Assembly (NCBI GenBank): GCA_037102815.1
Contig: BTPP01000001.1
Span: 5,729,001-5,793,000, forward strand
Length of the DNA: 64,000 nucleotides
Source: Neurospora intermedia
Taxonomy: Eukaryota; Ascomycota; Sordariomycetes; Sordariales; Sordariaceae
Reading direction: 5' to 3'
Shown: positions 11,359 to 22,023 of the stretch, piece by piece
Layout: the number at the start of each line of letters is the position of its first letter
How positions within the stretch are numbered: position 1 is the stretch's first letter
The notes under the pieces: model-generated
Told to the model about the DNA's origin: nothing
The model's database searches: none
Seen by the model: the letters and a program-made list of their open reading frames with translations, nothing else
Made by a program: the position numbers and the translations under genes

Positions 11359-12399
11359 ATGAAACCATCAATTCTTCTCAGCCTAACGGCCACAGCCGCC
11401 TCAACCTCGGCCTTCACCCTTCCCTTCAAGTTCCGGCGGGACACCGTCTCAACCGGGGCCTCTAACACCAATACCCCCAACCACCGGCTCCTCCACAGCC
11501 CACCCACCAACGTGGTCGGCAACGCCAGAGGCCGCATCAAGGCCGCCTCCACCATCAATAACAGACCTTCATTCCTCCGCGCAGGCTCCTACCTGCCCTA
11601 CCACCCGCCGGCCGCTACGCCCGACCACCCGAACCTAAACCAAGACATGATCCAATCCGTCACGGGCTCCCTCATTATCCCCACCATCTCCATGCCCGTC
11701 TCGGGTCCGACAGCCGGTAACTCGGTCGGGGAATACTCGGCTTCGCTCTGGGTTGGCATCGACGGAGCTTCAGCCACAGATAGCTTCACCCATCCCATCG
11801 CCAACGCGACCTGTAACCCCCTGACTGCCTCCCTGCGTGCGGGCGTCGACATCTTCTGGGATGGCACCCTAGGCGGCCAACAAACTCCATACGTCTGGGC
11901 GCAGTGGTATCCCGCTGAACATGCCCGGGGGTTTTTGGATTTCAAGGCTGCTCCCGGTGACGAGCTGCGGTTTACTGTCACCACGGGACCGCACGGGAAC
12001 TCGGGCGGCGGGGTGTTGGTGGAGAATTATGGGCCGCCGCAGAGCCCCAAGGGGGTGGATGGTAAAGTCAAGATACCGATTGCCACGGGTAGTTTGATCT
12101 GGAAGGACATGCCGCCTCTGTGCTCGGCGCAGGCGAGCTGGATTCTGGAAGATTTTCCGCTGCAGGAGAGGCCGGAGCTTCCGAGTGCGTTGGGAAATTT
12201 CACGGATGTGAGATTTAGTGAGATGGGGTTTGCGACGTGGTTGGGGGGGAATTTCACGGGGGAGGATGTGCTGGGGAAAGACAAGTTGAAGTTGTTGGAG
12301 ATTTATGATGCTGGACAGGGAGGGACTTTGGCGAGATGCAAGACGGATGGGGAAGGAGAGAAGAAAAGTGTGGTTTGTAGTAGGGTTGTTGAGGCTTAG
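11359..12399 (+). CDS. Eqolisin-like (G1/A4) peptidase homologue with altered catalytic Gln
   Basis: A single exon encodes 346 residues. A signal peptide (about residues 1-19, ending TSAF) is followed by a propeptide-like basic and Ser/Thr-rich segment to about residue 85. The glutamic-peptidase fold then begins: SLIIPTISMP, SASLWVGIDGA, CNPLTASLRAGVDI, VWAQWYPAE, and ASWILEDF with the catalytic Glu at residue 264. In characterised family members the segment after the Cys reads LQTGVDF, with Gln as the second catalytic residue. Here the aligned position is Arg160 (codon CGT). The usual WYEWYPD is WAQWYPA. The protein is probably secreted, but it may be a weak or dead peptidase or have another role. 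It converges on the Mrx11-like gene with 326 bases between stop codons. Confidence 0.82.
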   Translation: MKPSILLSLTATAASTSAFTLPFKFRRDTVSTGASNTNTPNHRLLHSPPTNVVGNARGRIKAASTINNRPSFLRAGSYLPYHPPAATPDHPNLNQDMIQSVTGSLIIPTISMPVSGPTAGNSVGEYSASLWVGIDGASATDSFTHPIANATCNPLTASLRAGVDIFWDGTLGGQQTPYVWAQWYPAEHARGFLDFKAAPGDELRFTVTTGPHGNSGGGVLVENYGPPQSPKGVDGKVKIPIATGSLIWKDMPPLCSAQASWILEDFPLQERPELPSALGNFTDVRFSEMGFATWLGGNFTGEDVLGKDKLKLLEIYDAGQGGTLARCKTDGEGEKKSVVCSRVVEA

Positions 12400-12725
12400 G
12401 GGTGAGAGGCTTGAAGGTCTATTCTTGATAGGCACGGGTAATTGGAGATGATGAATGGATCTGTTAGAGAAGACGGGAGTGAGATTGTTCTTACTCAGAT
12501 GGATCAATAGTAGTAGAATGAGGAGGATAGAAGCAACTTAATGTTAATAAGTAGCAGATGTCGTAGTGAAAGGCGAACCTGGTTTAATCGATCGAGGTGT
12601 CCTCTTGATGGAACGGTTCCCGCTCGCCAGCTTTTGGGTTGCTGTCTTGTCGCCCTCCCCCACAGAGGCTAGAAACCATCTCATGTCCCTCAACCACCCT
12701 CCATCATCTCAGGTACTCTTTGATT
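12400..12725. other. Convergent 3' spacer
   Basis: The 326 bases between two convergent stop codons must hold both 3' UTRs. No gene or repeat was seen. Confidence 0.5.
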
Positions 12726-13739
12726 TCACTTCCTCAACCCGCCACCAAAAACGCTCCTCACCCTCCCCAACACACCCGCAAACCACGGCGTAGCTTGCAC
12801 GCTCGCAATAATCCTCACCGGCAACAACGCCTTGGTAATGGCATACGCCAGCGCCGCGTCCACCAAGACTCTATACTTTTCATCCCCACCACTCTGCCAC
12901 TTTTTCATCATCATCAGAACCTGTTCTTTTTGTCCTTCTCCCTCCCCCTTCTTGTCCCCATTCTTCCCCCTTTCCTCCCCCTGCTCCCCCTCCTCCCCTT
13001 CTTTATTCCCCTTCTCCCTCTCAAACCCAAAATACCCCTTCCTCCTAAACCACCGCTCAAACCCCTCCATCTTCTTAACCATCACCTCCGAATATCCCAG
13101 CTCCATCATCCACCCCATCACCCACTCTTCGAACCTCTTGCCGTATGACTTGCCCTCCTTATCCTTACCCCCCTCCTTGTCCTTGTCCTTGTCGTCCTGT
13201 TCTTCGTCGTCTTCATCATCACCACCGCAATAGTGAAAAAGGTAAAAGAAACCTAGACCGGGAACGACGGCGGTGATTTCGTGTAGGATCAGAAAGGCGA
13301 CGATGAAGGAAGAAGGGGAGGAGTGGAGGGAGGAGAGGTAGGGGTGGAGAAAGCGGGGGAGGCGGGAGAGGAGGCGGGTTATGCGCTGGTTGTTTGTTGT
13401 GGAATTGGAGTCTTTGGAGTCCTTGGGGTTGGAGGAGTGGGTGCTGTTGTGGCGGGTTTGTTGCTGGTGGTGGTGGTGGTGATGGTGGTGGTGAAACTGG
13501 TGAGAGCGAGGACGGTGGGGGGCATGGTGGTGGTGGTGGGATAGAGGCGTTGACGGTGTTGAGGTTGTTGAGGTTGAGAAGCGTGATTTTCTTGTGGATG
13601 CCGCCCTTGTTGCTGATTTAGTTGGGATGAAGAGCTGTGAGAAGAAGAGCTCGTTTGTTTGACCTCGAGAGGGCCCGAGACGCGGACGGCCGCCGACGAC
13701 TCCGAGGTTGAGGAGTTGTGGGCGTGGGCGAAATGACAT
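12726..13739 (-). CDS. Mrx11-like mitochondrial membrane protein, His-rich
   Basis: A single exon gives 337 residues from the ATG at 13739 (MSFRPRPQLLNLG). The frame stays open further upstream but without a better start. The first 60 residues are Arg/Ser/Thr-rich with few acids, like a mitochondrial presequence. Poly-His tracts follow at about residues 68-72 and 83-91. The conserved part is a helix (SFIVAFLILHEITAVVP, then GLGFFYLFHY, about 145-170). After it come a long Asp/Glu/Lys insert, an amphipathic segment with GYSEVMVKKMEGFERWF, and a C-terminal helix (VLVDAALAYAITKALLPVRI). That pattern resembles the fungal Mrx11 (YPL041C) family, named for association with the mitochondrial expression machinery. 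Membership is from memory of the pattern and function is not known. The charged and His-rich inserts are lineage-specific low complexity. Confidence 0.72.
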   Translation of the reverse strand: MSFRPRPQLLNLGVVGGRPRLGPSRGQTNELFFSQLFIPTKSATRAASTRKSRFSTSTTSTPSTPLSHHHHHAPHRPRSHQFHHHHHHHHHQQQTRHNSTHSSNPKDSKDSNSTTNNQRITRLLSRLPRFLHPYLSSLHSSPSSFIVAFLILHEITAVVPGLGFFYLFHYCGGDDEDDEEQDDKDKDKEGGKDKEGKSYGKRFEEWVMGWMMELGYSEVMVKKMEGFERWFRRKGYFGFEREKGNKEGEEGEQGEERGKNGDKKGEGEGQKEQVLMMMKKWQSGGDEKYRVLVDAALAYAITKALLPVRIIASVQATPWFAGVLGRVRSVFGGGLRK

Positions 13740-14519
13740 GTTGGAAATTTCAAGGAGCGATAATGGCTGGTTGAGAAACGAGAGCTTCGTTGTGACGAAC
13801 GAGTGCGTTAAAAAAAGGAGGCGAACACGGCAAGTGTGAGGGAATCGGATGTTGTGTTTTGTTCGGAAGTTGCGAGTTGTAACTGTGGTTAAACAGGTGA
13901 GCAACGCGAATAAGGTGAGTGTGTTCACCGGGCAGGTGAGTGACCAAGGTGAGCGACAACGGTTCATCCAATGTTCAGTCAAGGAAAAATTCGGAGATGC
14001 CCATATAGGCCTAGCGCCCCCCACCTTGAGTTCTTAACCGCTCAGGTCACGCATTTGACTCAGGTCGAGGGTAACTTTTCGGTGGTTTCCCCAGCCCTAT
14101 AGGATGGGTAACCTCAAGTTCTTTTTGTTCTCTCCTACAGTTTACTTCGAGCACGTAGAAAAGCATGGTTATAACATTTTCGATCCATTTCCAAATGGTT
14201 TCAACATGACTTAAAATGGTGTATCTAGAACTGACCAAATTGGCACAAAGCAAAGAAAAAAAAAAGAGGTATAAAACACCCGGGATCTACCATAGATCTC
14301 CTCTTGTCCCTCTCGCTCGCATCTGTCTAACTCTAGACTCTAATGTCTTTGATAATAGCAGGTAGTCATCCATATCCGACATAAAACCTCAACATATCAT
14401 CTCACCAAATCCTAATCCATTATTTCCCATCAAAACCCCTATCCCATATTCATAGACGGTTCGGTTCTAGTAAACCGTGGTATCATCGTCATATTATGTA
14501 CCTCATCGATCATCACTCA
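13740..14519. other. Spacer between the Mrx11-like and MscS genes
   Basis: This is the promoter side of the Mrx11-like gene and the 3' side of the channel gene, both on the minus strand. No gene, RNA or clear repeat was seen. Confidence 0.5.
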
Positions 14520-17287
14520 TCAAACCTGATTCCCCCCGGGCGGCTGACTATTCGCCACCACGCTTCTTGACCTCCCCCGTCCGAACATACTTCCCATCGT
14601 CACTCTCCCCCTCCTCACAGACGCAGTCATGCTTCCATCGCGACTAGGTCTGCCAGCGGCGCTAATATCATCTCCCCTAGTGCCCCTACTAGACGTCTTG
14701 TCCAGCCTCTGATCTAGTTCCGATGCCATGTCGTTGTGGCGGTGACTCGCCTTCTCATCGTGATCATCCTCTTCTTCCTCCTCGTCACGCTGCCTGATCG
14801 ACGCCAAACGATGGATGCCATGCACCCCTAGCGGTTCAGGCCGTCGATTCATGTACACGTCTTGGAAGTCGACGCCAGATTCGACAACCGTTGCACGGCT
14901 GTCAGCGCGGTGACGCCTGCGCAGGAAATCAGAGGGGGAAGAGGAGGGAGGTGGTGGGGAGAATTGGTGTTGTGGTGGTTGTTGGAATTGTTGCGGTCCG
15001 TTTTGACCGGGTTGGCCAGGCTGAGAATCGCCACCAGGAACTTGAGACCAATACATAGGCATATTCTGCCTTCCACCAGGCGCCATGAGGCGCGGGCCCT
15101 GGATGCCCATGTCGTCCATCTGGTGCATCAGCTCGACGGCGAACTTGTTGTGCCTCGTAAGCCTCAACAGCTCGTTTTGGAAGTTGCTCTTGTGGAAGAA
15201 GATGATGTTCATGTTGATGGAGTAGACCTCGTCGATGGTCCTCACTTCCGAGATGATGCGCGGAGCATAGTCGCGCTGGTTCTTGATGCAGAAGTCAAGC
15301 ATGCGGTCTTTCAACTCCTCGATCTGCGCTTCCGTGGTGCCGAAGCGTAGAGTAAGGTTGACGGGGTCGGCCAGACCTTGACTGCGGCGCTGGTTGAGGA
15401 TGAAGAGGGTGTTGAGGATCGAGTTGGGCGCTTGCACGACGTGGCCCTCCATTTTCTTGAATTCGGTGTAGAGGAGTGAGACTTCGAGGACATAGTAGTC
15501 GTCACCGCGCATCAGGGAGCCGGTGTTACCGTAGATGGTAACACGGTCGCCGACGTCGAAGGGGTGCTTGACGAAAACGAAGAGGATGGACTATTCACTG
15601 TTAGCCTTATGGCACCGGGTTCGCTGTCTTAGGACAAACATACCTGAAGGAACTCCTGTGCTGTTGCCTGTAGCAACCAAGACAGACCCAGAATAACGGT
15701 GCCCGTCGAGGTCAATGCAGCAGCAGCCGAGTTGGAGATGATGCTGATAAACACAATGATGACAATCACGATAATGATAAACATAAAGACCTTGTCAAGT
15801 TTCTTGATGACTGAATCAAGATCCTTCAACGACGCAGCAATGGCCTTCTTCTCCAGGTGGATCTCGCTGCAGACCATCTCCAATTCTTCCATGGAGATAT
15901 CGCCGTTGAAGTCCTTGTCGAAAATGGCAAAGCAAGCCTCGGCTTCCTCCTGGTTGGGAAAAGCGGGCAGGATGTCTTCCAGTGTAATGGTGTCTCTGCC
16001 AGGCCGGACAAAAGTACGGTAGAAGACGCGCGCCAGGGTGTAACTCGAGTTGGTTGAACGAAGCAGCTCCATGACGACCTTGCGGGGATGGTTTCCTTTC
16101 AGAATGCGCCTGCCTGTGATGTCGCCCGCAAACCGGTTGGCGGCATTTCCAACCTTGTTCCAAGCTTGCCGCGCATTCGTCTTCATGGCTCTCATCGGGG
16201 TACGCATCCCGGACGAATCGCCTTCAACTGAGGTTTGGTTCCAGACCGGATCCTGCGCCTCGAGACAAGTTTTGGCGTATGTGTACAGAGCGACGAGACA
16301 CTCGACCTGCATGACATTTTCCTGAATGCGAAGGGAATAAGTCCGGCGGTGAAACGAGGAGGCGATCCACTGGATCAAGATCTTCTCGGCAAAATTCAAT
16401 GTCGCGAGGATGAAAAAGGCGAGAATGATCTTGTAAACGATGGAGATCCAGGCAGAATCCTTGTCACGGGCATCTTCGCCCTGATCAATTCGGTGGTCCC
16501 TGAGGATCGGGTTGTAGGTCACCACAACAACGAGCAACCAGATGAAACAGGCGGTAGGGAACTCGAGCTGACGTCCGATGTCCCTCCACTTCTTATGGTT
16601 GCTGGACCCCAACGTGTCGGCGATCCATGCTACCACATAGGGCATGGCACAGGTGATGACTCTTGTCCCCCACAGACTGAGCCAAACAACTTCCAACCAG
16701 ATGCCGAACCAGAGGAGCCTAACTCCTCGGTCTTCGCCGACATCCTGGTGCCTGTTGTATGCGAAAATATCCAGGAAGATGGGGATGAGGATAAGAATGG
16801 CTGGAGGGATCGAGTAGACGACGTAGCGCAGCACTCGTGGAAATTTTCTCAGTCGAGCCCACGTCCGGGTAAGCCATGTCGTCTTTGCTACCGTAGTAAC
16901 GGCAGGGGTAGGCGTTGCACCGGCACCGGCAACTGTATCAAAGACGTCCTCAAGGTTCTCGGTGCTCCTGTTCCTGGATCTGGACCGTCTCGATTCGTCT
17001 TCCCGTGCTTGCCTGGACACCATGCGCTCAGCACGCATCAGCTCGAGATCGTCGTTTAGCCTGTTGGCTGCCTCCCTGTCGCCGTGGCCAGAAGAGGCAG
17101 AGCTGAGGGCGCCGGAGTCGGGAATGGTAAGATGGGAGTGGTCGATGCCATTGGGGCTTTTGTAGTAGTCTCCATCGCTGTCCATTGGAGTTGCAGCTTG
17201 GGACGGCACCCGGACGTGCAAGGTCGGTGGAGGATTCGCTTGCGACATCCTACGGGAGGGTGATGGACAATCTTCAGACGGGGGCAT
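14520..17287 (-). CDS. MscS-type mechanosensitive channel with EF-hand
   Basis: Two exons (17287-15644 and 15590-14520; 53-nt intron) encode 904 residues. I start at the ATG at 17287, because the open frame upstream has only a GTG. A disordered N-terminus precedes four membrane helices (VVYSIPPAILILIPIFLDI; WLEVVWLSLWG; CFIWLLVVVVTY; IILAFFILATLNF). An EF-hand loop follows (DKDFNGDISMEE, near residue 455). Two further helices lead into the MscS pore region SNSAAAALTSTGTVILG and the beta domain KHPFDVGDRVTIYGN, which is completed across the splice. This is the layout of the fission-yeast Msy1/Msy2 family: ER channels that respond to osmotic swelling and affect calcium entry. The C-terminal 200 residues are Gln/Pro-rich, then acidic, then Arg-rich. 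ER location is inferred from the family. Confidence 0.93.
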
Positions 17288-18818
17288 GGTCAAACATCGA
17301 AGGGGCACGGGGCCCGGGCGTAAATATCAAACAGACGGGAGGAAGAAAGGGGGCTACCCGGGACAGGAAAGCCGCGAAAAGATAAAACAGAGAATTGGAG
17401 GACCCTGAACTCTCGAAAAGGGCATCCGTGTAAGATTAGAAACCGGCAAGATCTAAGACGCCACTGTCAAGATCCAAAAACCCTTTGAAAATCCATTTCG
17501 TGTGCCACCTTGACACGTGTGGGGGGGGTTGGCGTTTGCGTAGGGGGGGGGGGGGGGGGGGGGGGGGGCCACTGGGCCTTGGGATCGGGACCGGGGACCC
17601 GTGAATCCATGACCGAGATGAGGAGGTTGACTTGCTTGGGTGTTGACGAAAGCGTTCGGAATCCCGGGGGAGTGGAGATAGATCGGCGGGTTGGCACAAA
17701 GGCGCGACCCACCGGCCAAGCGCGGGCAACAACAAGTCAGCGAGGAGCGATAAGAAACTATGGATAAGTGTGGGAGACGTGTTTCGCGTTGCCGGTTGAG
17801 ACAGGTTGAACGGCAGGGACGGCATGGATGGCCGCCCGTGGCTACCGTGGATAGCTGCAGACGAAACAGTCAGATAGCAGCGGGGGCCCGGACGGCTTGA
17901 CTTGACGGCCTTTCACAAGAGTCCGGCCGTTTTCCCTTGTTAGTAAGCCGGTAGGGCGGGGGTGGAGGGGGAGATGATCGGTGGTTGCTTTTTCCCTTTT
18001 TCGGCGGTGAGATGCGTGTTGTTTGTGTCCATTGTGATGACAAAGAAGCGACATATCGGCGGCATCCTCTTCCACTCAGCTTTGGAATGAAGTGAAGGAG
18101 CAACTTCCATGCGAAGAAGATGCCCTGATGCTGGTGAACCACCACCGTTCCTGTTTCCCATTCCAATATTTCCTGCATCTTAAAATGAAGCCAAGAACCC
18201 TGACTAAGTCTTTTAATCAAAACAACGAAAGCCACCGGCATCCGTCATCCCGTTCCTAATCGCAAGCCTTCACTCTATTTTTCGAATTATCGATTCGTAA
18301 GTGGCATTCACTCGTTGATCGGTCGTCCGTGGTTGGCGAGACAAGACCAACAGAATGTGCTATGACGTCACTCGACAGCACCATACTGCATGCGGTCCCT
18401 GTAAGGCACTCCATCTGGTCCCATAAGAGGCCCTACAAACCCACTGAGGTTCCACTGTTCCTTGCCGATCCTCCGCCCCCCCGGCAGCCCGGTTCCCGAG
18501 ATAGTTAGGTATCTTTATCCCAACCCTGGCACATGCCTGGACCCCTAATGTCTGAATTGCCTCGGAAACTTTTGGGCCTAGCGGACGGGAGCCGTTGCCG
18601 GCGATTGACAGCATAGAACGGGACGGTAGACGGGATGGAGGGACGTGCCGATGTCAGTTGTCAGATGTTAGTGTAGCTGTTGCTGGACGGGAAGTATGCA
18701 GGAACACATGTCCAACGCCATGCTTGGCTCGTCTGTCTCAACTGCTGCGTCGTGATAGGAAAAGGAGCTGGTTGCCATTATCAATTCCATCCCCAAAGGA
18801 CTGACTGAAGATTTTTCA
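17288..18818. other. Spacer between the MscS and WW-like genes
   Basis: This is the upstream region of the channel gene and the 3' flank of the WW-like gene. It holds a run of 26 G (17543-17568) preceded by a G8 run. Open frames rich in Pro or Gly across it are by-products. No gene was recognised in 17600-18818. Confidence 0.5.
17543..17568 (+). repeat. Uninterrupted run of 26 G
   Basis: A perfect homopolymer of G, with a second G8 run at 17521-17528. Both lie about 240-280 bases upstream of the channel start codon, and on the template-equivalent strand they would be C runs. The exact length is likely to vary by strain and by sequencing method. Confidence 0.9.
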
Positions 18819-21800
18819 TTATACTCCAAAATCACCCCACTCCGAGCCATCATATTTACCACCGCCGCCACCAGCTCCAGATACGCTTCCCCATCTACCC
18901 GGACCAGGCTCGTTGCGACGGCTGAAGCTTGGCGGCGGAGTGATTTCGCTGTTTCTGCCAATGGTGCCGATACTCGCGAGACTGGCAGCGCCCTCGCTTC
19001 CGGGACGAGTGTGATGACTGCTGATGATCGACACTCTGGAACTGTCTGCGACTGATGCCGTGTCCGCGTTGCTGGGGACTGGTGAAGGTGATGAAGTGTC
19101 GGTTAGATTGGACACTTCGCTCTCCCTTCTGTCGTTCACCTGCTGTTGCTGTTGCTGTTGCTGTTGCTGCACCTGATGGTAATGCCATTGCTGCTGGTAG
19201 TAAGTAGACTCAGGCTCGTATTGAGGACCTCCGAGCTGGACTGTCGGGGTAAAAGCATGGGGGTCATGGCCAGACGCTGACCACGCGTCTGGTGGATTGG
19301 TGAGCCATGGATATCCTTGCACTTGTGTTTGATCAGGGTGCGATGGGGGAGGGCCCTGAAATGGTACCTGAGTATTCTGTGGTGGAACTTGCCGTGGTGG
19401 AGAAGACACAGGAGGTTGTGACTGCGGAATGTTATTACTCGCTGTGGGATAGCTACTTCCGACTGACTTTTGAAGCTTGTTCGAGGAGCTGGTCGTGTTG
19501 CCACTTCTCCTAAACTTTGAAAGTAACCCTCGCTTTTCCTTCACGAATGGTATTGAAGCTTCACTAGATAATCCACGAGCCTGGGGCATGTTTGGAGGAA
19601 CGGGAGGAAGCGCTTTTGACGCCAAATCATCCATTTGACCTGCACAGGGAGCTGTCGATTCTTGTTCCGGCCGTGTGGATGCCCGTGTTTGCGACTTTGG
19701 GCTGGGAATTTGTCGTGGTGGAGGAAAGGTTTGAGGAAGGTCCGAATTACTTAGGCTTGGTTGTGGCAGGCCTCCAACACTACACGATGGAAGCTGTTGG
19801 TTGTAGGAATGGGGCAATACGTAAGGTTCAGGAGTTCCTTGTTGTTGAAAGTGACCCAGCGGAGTAAAGGGACCGCCTTGTTGCCCAGTCCCCATTTTCG
19901 AGATTGGTATTCTGACGGGCCCCTGAGACTCGGCCACAGGTTTTCGGCGGAAGGTCTGTTCCACCGCCGGAGGGCGGTATGGAGTGAATGCGGGCTGAAG
20001 ATTGCCGATAGGGATCTTGTCAGGTCGCGGAGGTCCCGAAGCAGAATGAGAGTATGGTGATTTATGCAAATCATTTTCAGGAACAGATGAATCCCAGATA
20101 ACAGTGGCAGGCAAAGCTTCGGTGGACTTTTCGCTTGGCATATGTCGTAGATGCATACTCTCCTCACACCAAAGTACTGCTACGCCACCACGATCAGATC
20201 TTACCATTTCCGTAGTGCGCTTTGGTTCACGCTGAGGTGAAAAGGAGAAGTCAGCAATTGCTTGTGACAACTCCTGCGCCAACATTGGAGCCGTTTGTTC
20301 TTCACAATCTTTCGCTGCCAGAGACGGCTGATCCACTCCTTGAAATCCAGTCTTGGAAGGGGCTTGGCTGATGTTCAGCGGCTTTACTGACTGCCCGATA
20401 CCAGGAAGAACTGGGTTCGCGTAGTCACTTAAGCTTTCCCTATGCGGTCTGCTTGTCGACGCAAAGTTGGACCCCATCTGCGGTTCCTCCTCGCTTGGGG
20501 CTCGTGGCGGTGGAGGTTGCTGGTCCTGTGGCTTTGAGGTTGGCGAAGACATCTCTGTCTTTGTAGAAAATCCGTTCCCCATAAAAGGCAGTGAAGGCAG
20601 GTCTGCGGGCAGAGTATTTGTCCTCGTAAATGCAGGCGGGGAATCCAGTTCATCCTTTTTGCTGATAAGAATCATAGATTGATGGCCATGTAGAGGCTTC
20701 ACTGTCTGATTGTCTAACTCGGAGAGGTCGTACAGCGGCCTTTGAACAAAGATTTTTGTAGTTGAAGAGGCTTGCTGGCCACCAGAAGGACTATGTAAAG
20801 ACTTTGGGCGTCCGTGGGCGGGCTGGAGAATGGGCGGTACCTGTTGGGTCTCCAACTTATCCGCCTGTTCCTTGGCTTTTGAGTTTGTCGCAGACTCTGT
20901 TTCGAACTCTGTTTTGTGTGGTTCTTTATTTGAAACTATCTGTCCCGGTGTCGCTTTAGCTGACGATACAGCTGGCACTTCAACCCGAGACGGCACTTGT
21001 CCTTCTATGGAATATCTGTGTGCGTGTGCAGGCGCAATATTCGAAGGAGGGGAGGCAAAATTGGCGCCCAAGATGAAGGGACTTGACTCCGTCCTCCGAT
21101 CGATATTCGGTCTTGATCCGGGATCTGCCTTCTGAGAGTTGGGGTCTTTTTGTGATTGTTCGCCAGAAGTGGCCTTCACCCTAGTGCTTTCGGATGATAG
21201 CTCGACAGGCGTATGCCCATCGGCATTCGCCAACTGTAGCTTCCGGATAGGCGCCTCATGACCTGGTAGTTCCGCTGCGGCAGGATGTTCTTCACGAGTC
21301 TTCGCGGTCGACTCGCCGTATAACTCTGCCACGATACCAAGAGGAAAAGCTTGGTTTATCGGACGACCATCCAACATATGAACCCCGGGGGATAACGCGG
21401 AATCCTCTGCAACCGGGGCATCGTCAATTTTTGCTGGCGTTGTCTGCTCATGGGTCGTCACAGCGGCAGGTTGGCTATTGACAACCAGAGGAGTGGTCTC
21501 TGTACTCGTTACAGGAGAGATGTATGGTCTAGTTGACGGCTTGGTCACTTTTGCTTCTGGTGTTGTGGGGTCAGTCACCGGTAACGCGGTCTCGTCTTCA
21601 TGTTGCTCCGGACTGGTGTCATTGTACGCTCCAGGACCCATGAACATGAACCCGTCTGGCTGGAACCATGGCGGTGGATCATTGTAACTGGGCCTAGAGA
21701 AGTCTGTTGAAGTCGCAGTTGCGCTGATGTTGGATGTAGGAGAAGTAAGCAGTGACTCGCTTGTAGCACGCCCCTTCTTGAGTTTTTGGCTCATAAATTT

Positions 21801-21965
21801 ATCCTCGGGTGGCATAGGCCCGCCGAAATCGCCAACAAACTCGGGGAACTCATCGCCTGGTTTGGGAAAGGTGTATTGAACAAGCCCTGTAGGCTTAAAT
21901 CGATATATCCAGCGACTAATGGCTCCATCATAGTCCATCTCCCAGTTCTCAGGAAGCGCTGCCAT
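18819..21965 (-). CDS. WW-like domain protein, disordered, poly-Gln
   Basis: A single exon from the ATG at 21965 encodes 1048 residues. The open frame extends upstream only with a TTG. Residues 4-40 resemble a WW domain: LPENWEMDYDG, then RWIYRF, then LVQYTFPKPGDE, with spaced Trp and a terminal Pro. The spacing is atypical and the second Trp is replaced by an aromatic or Tyr. Almost everything after that is low-complexity Ser/Pro/Thr/Gln sequence with many PPxY-poor proline runs, a poly-Gln tract near residue 935, and a Gly-rich C-terminus ending WGDFGV. A short ordered motif, AVLWCEESMHLRHMPSE, sits mid-protein. A scaffold or regulator binding proline motifs is plausible, but the function is unknown. 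A small upstream ORF overlaps the start codon. Confidence 0.85.
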   Translation of the reverse strand: MAALPENWEMDYDGAISRWIYRFKPTGLVQYTFPKPGDEFPEFVGDFGGPMPPEDKFMSQKLKKGRATSESLLTSPTSNISATATSTDFSRPSYNDPPPWFQPDGFMFMGPGAYNDTSPEQHEDETALPVTDPTTPEAKVTKPSTRPYISPVTSTETTPLVVNSQPAAVTTHEQTTPAKIDDAPVAEDSALSPGVHMLDGRPINQAFPLGIVAELYGESTAKTREEHPAAAELPGHEAPIRKLQLANADGHTPVELSSESTRVKATSGEQSQKDPNSQKADPGSRPNIDRRTESSPFILGANFASPPSNIAPAHAHRYSIEGQVPSRVEVPAVSSAKATPGQIVSNKEPHKTEFETESATNSKAKEQADKLETQQVPPILQPAHGRPKSLHSPSGGQQASSTTKIFVQRPLYDLSELDNQTVKPLHGHQSMILISKKDELDSPPAFTRTNTLPADLPSLPFMGNGFSTKTEMSSPTSKPQDQQPPPPRAPSEEEPQMGSNFASTSRPHRESLSDYANPVLPGIGQSVKPLNISQAPSKTGFQGVDQPSLAAKDCEEQTAPMLAQELSQAIADFSFSPQREPKRTTEMVRSDRGGVAVLWCEESMHLRHMPSEKSTEALPATVIWDSSVPENDLHKSPYSHSASGPPRPDKIPIGNLQPAFTPYRPPAVEQTFRRKPVAESQGPVRIPISKMGTGQQGGPFTPLGHFQQQGTPEPYVLPHSYNQQLPSCSVGGLPQPSLSNSDLPQTFPPPRQIPSPKSQTRASTRPEQESTAPCAGQMDDLASKALPPVPPNMPQARGLSSEASIPFVKEKRGLLSKFRRSGNTTSSSNKLQKSVGSSYPTASNNIPQSQPPVSSPPRQVPPQNTQVPFQGPPPSHPDQTQVQGYPWLTNPPDAWSASGHDPHAFTPTVQLGGPQYEPESTYYQQQWHYHQVQQQQQQQQQQVNDRRESEVSNLTDTSSPSPVPSNADTASVADSSRVSIISSHHTRPGSEGAASLASIGTIGRNSEITPPPSFSRRNEPGPGRWGSVSGAGGGGGKYDGSEWGDFGV

Positions 21966-22023
21966 CTTGAAGTAGGCCGAGGGCAAAAAGTGTCGGTTGA
22001 GTGAATGATGCCAGCCCAAGCAT
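21949..22023 (-). promoter_or_regulatory. Candidate upstream ORF overlapping the WW-like start
   Basis: A 24-codon ORF starts at 22023 and ends at TGA 21951-21949, in a different frame from the main ORF whose ATG is at 21965. If the transcript begins upstream of 22023, ribosomes using the first ATG would pass the main start, lowering its translation. Transcript ends are unknown, so this is conditional. Confidence 0.35.

Noticed and set aside
17500-17600. Telomere-like or centromeric repeat
   Set aside because: The G run is a pure homopolymer with no TTAGGG units, and ordinary genes lie on both sides.
17453-17825. Proline- or glycine-rich frames around 17.5 kb
   Set aside because: They come from the G26 run read in different frames, with no independent coding signal.
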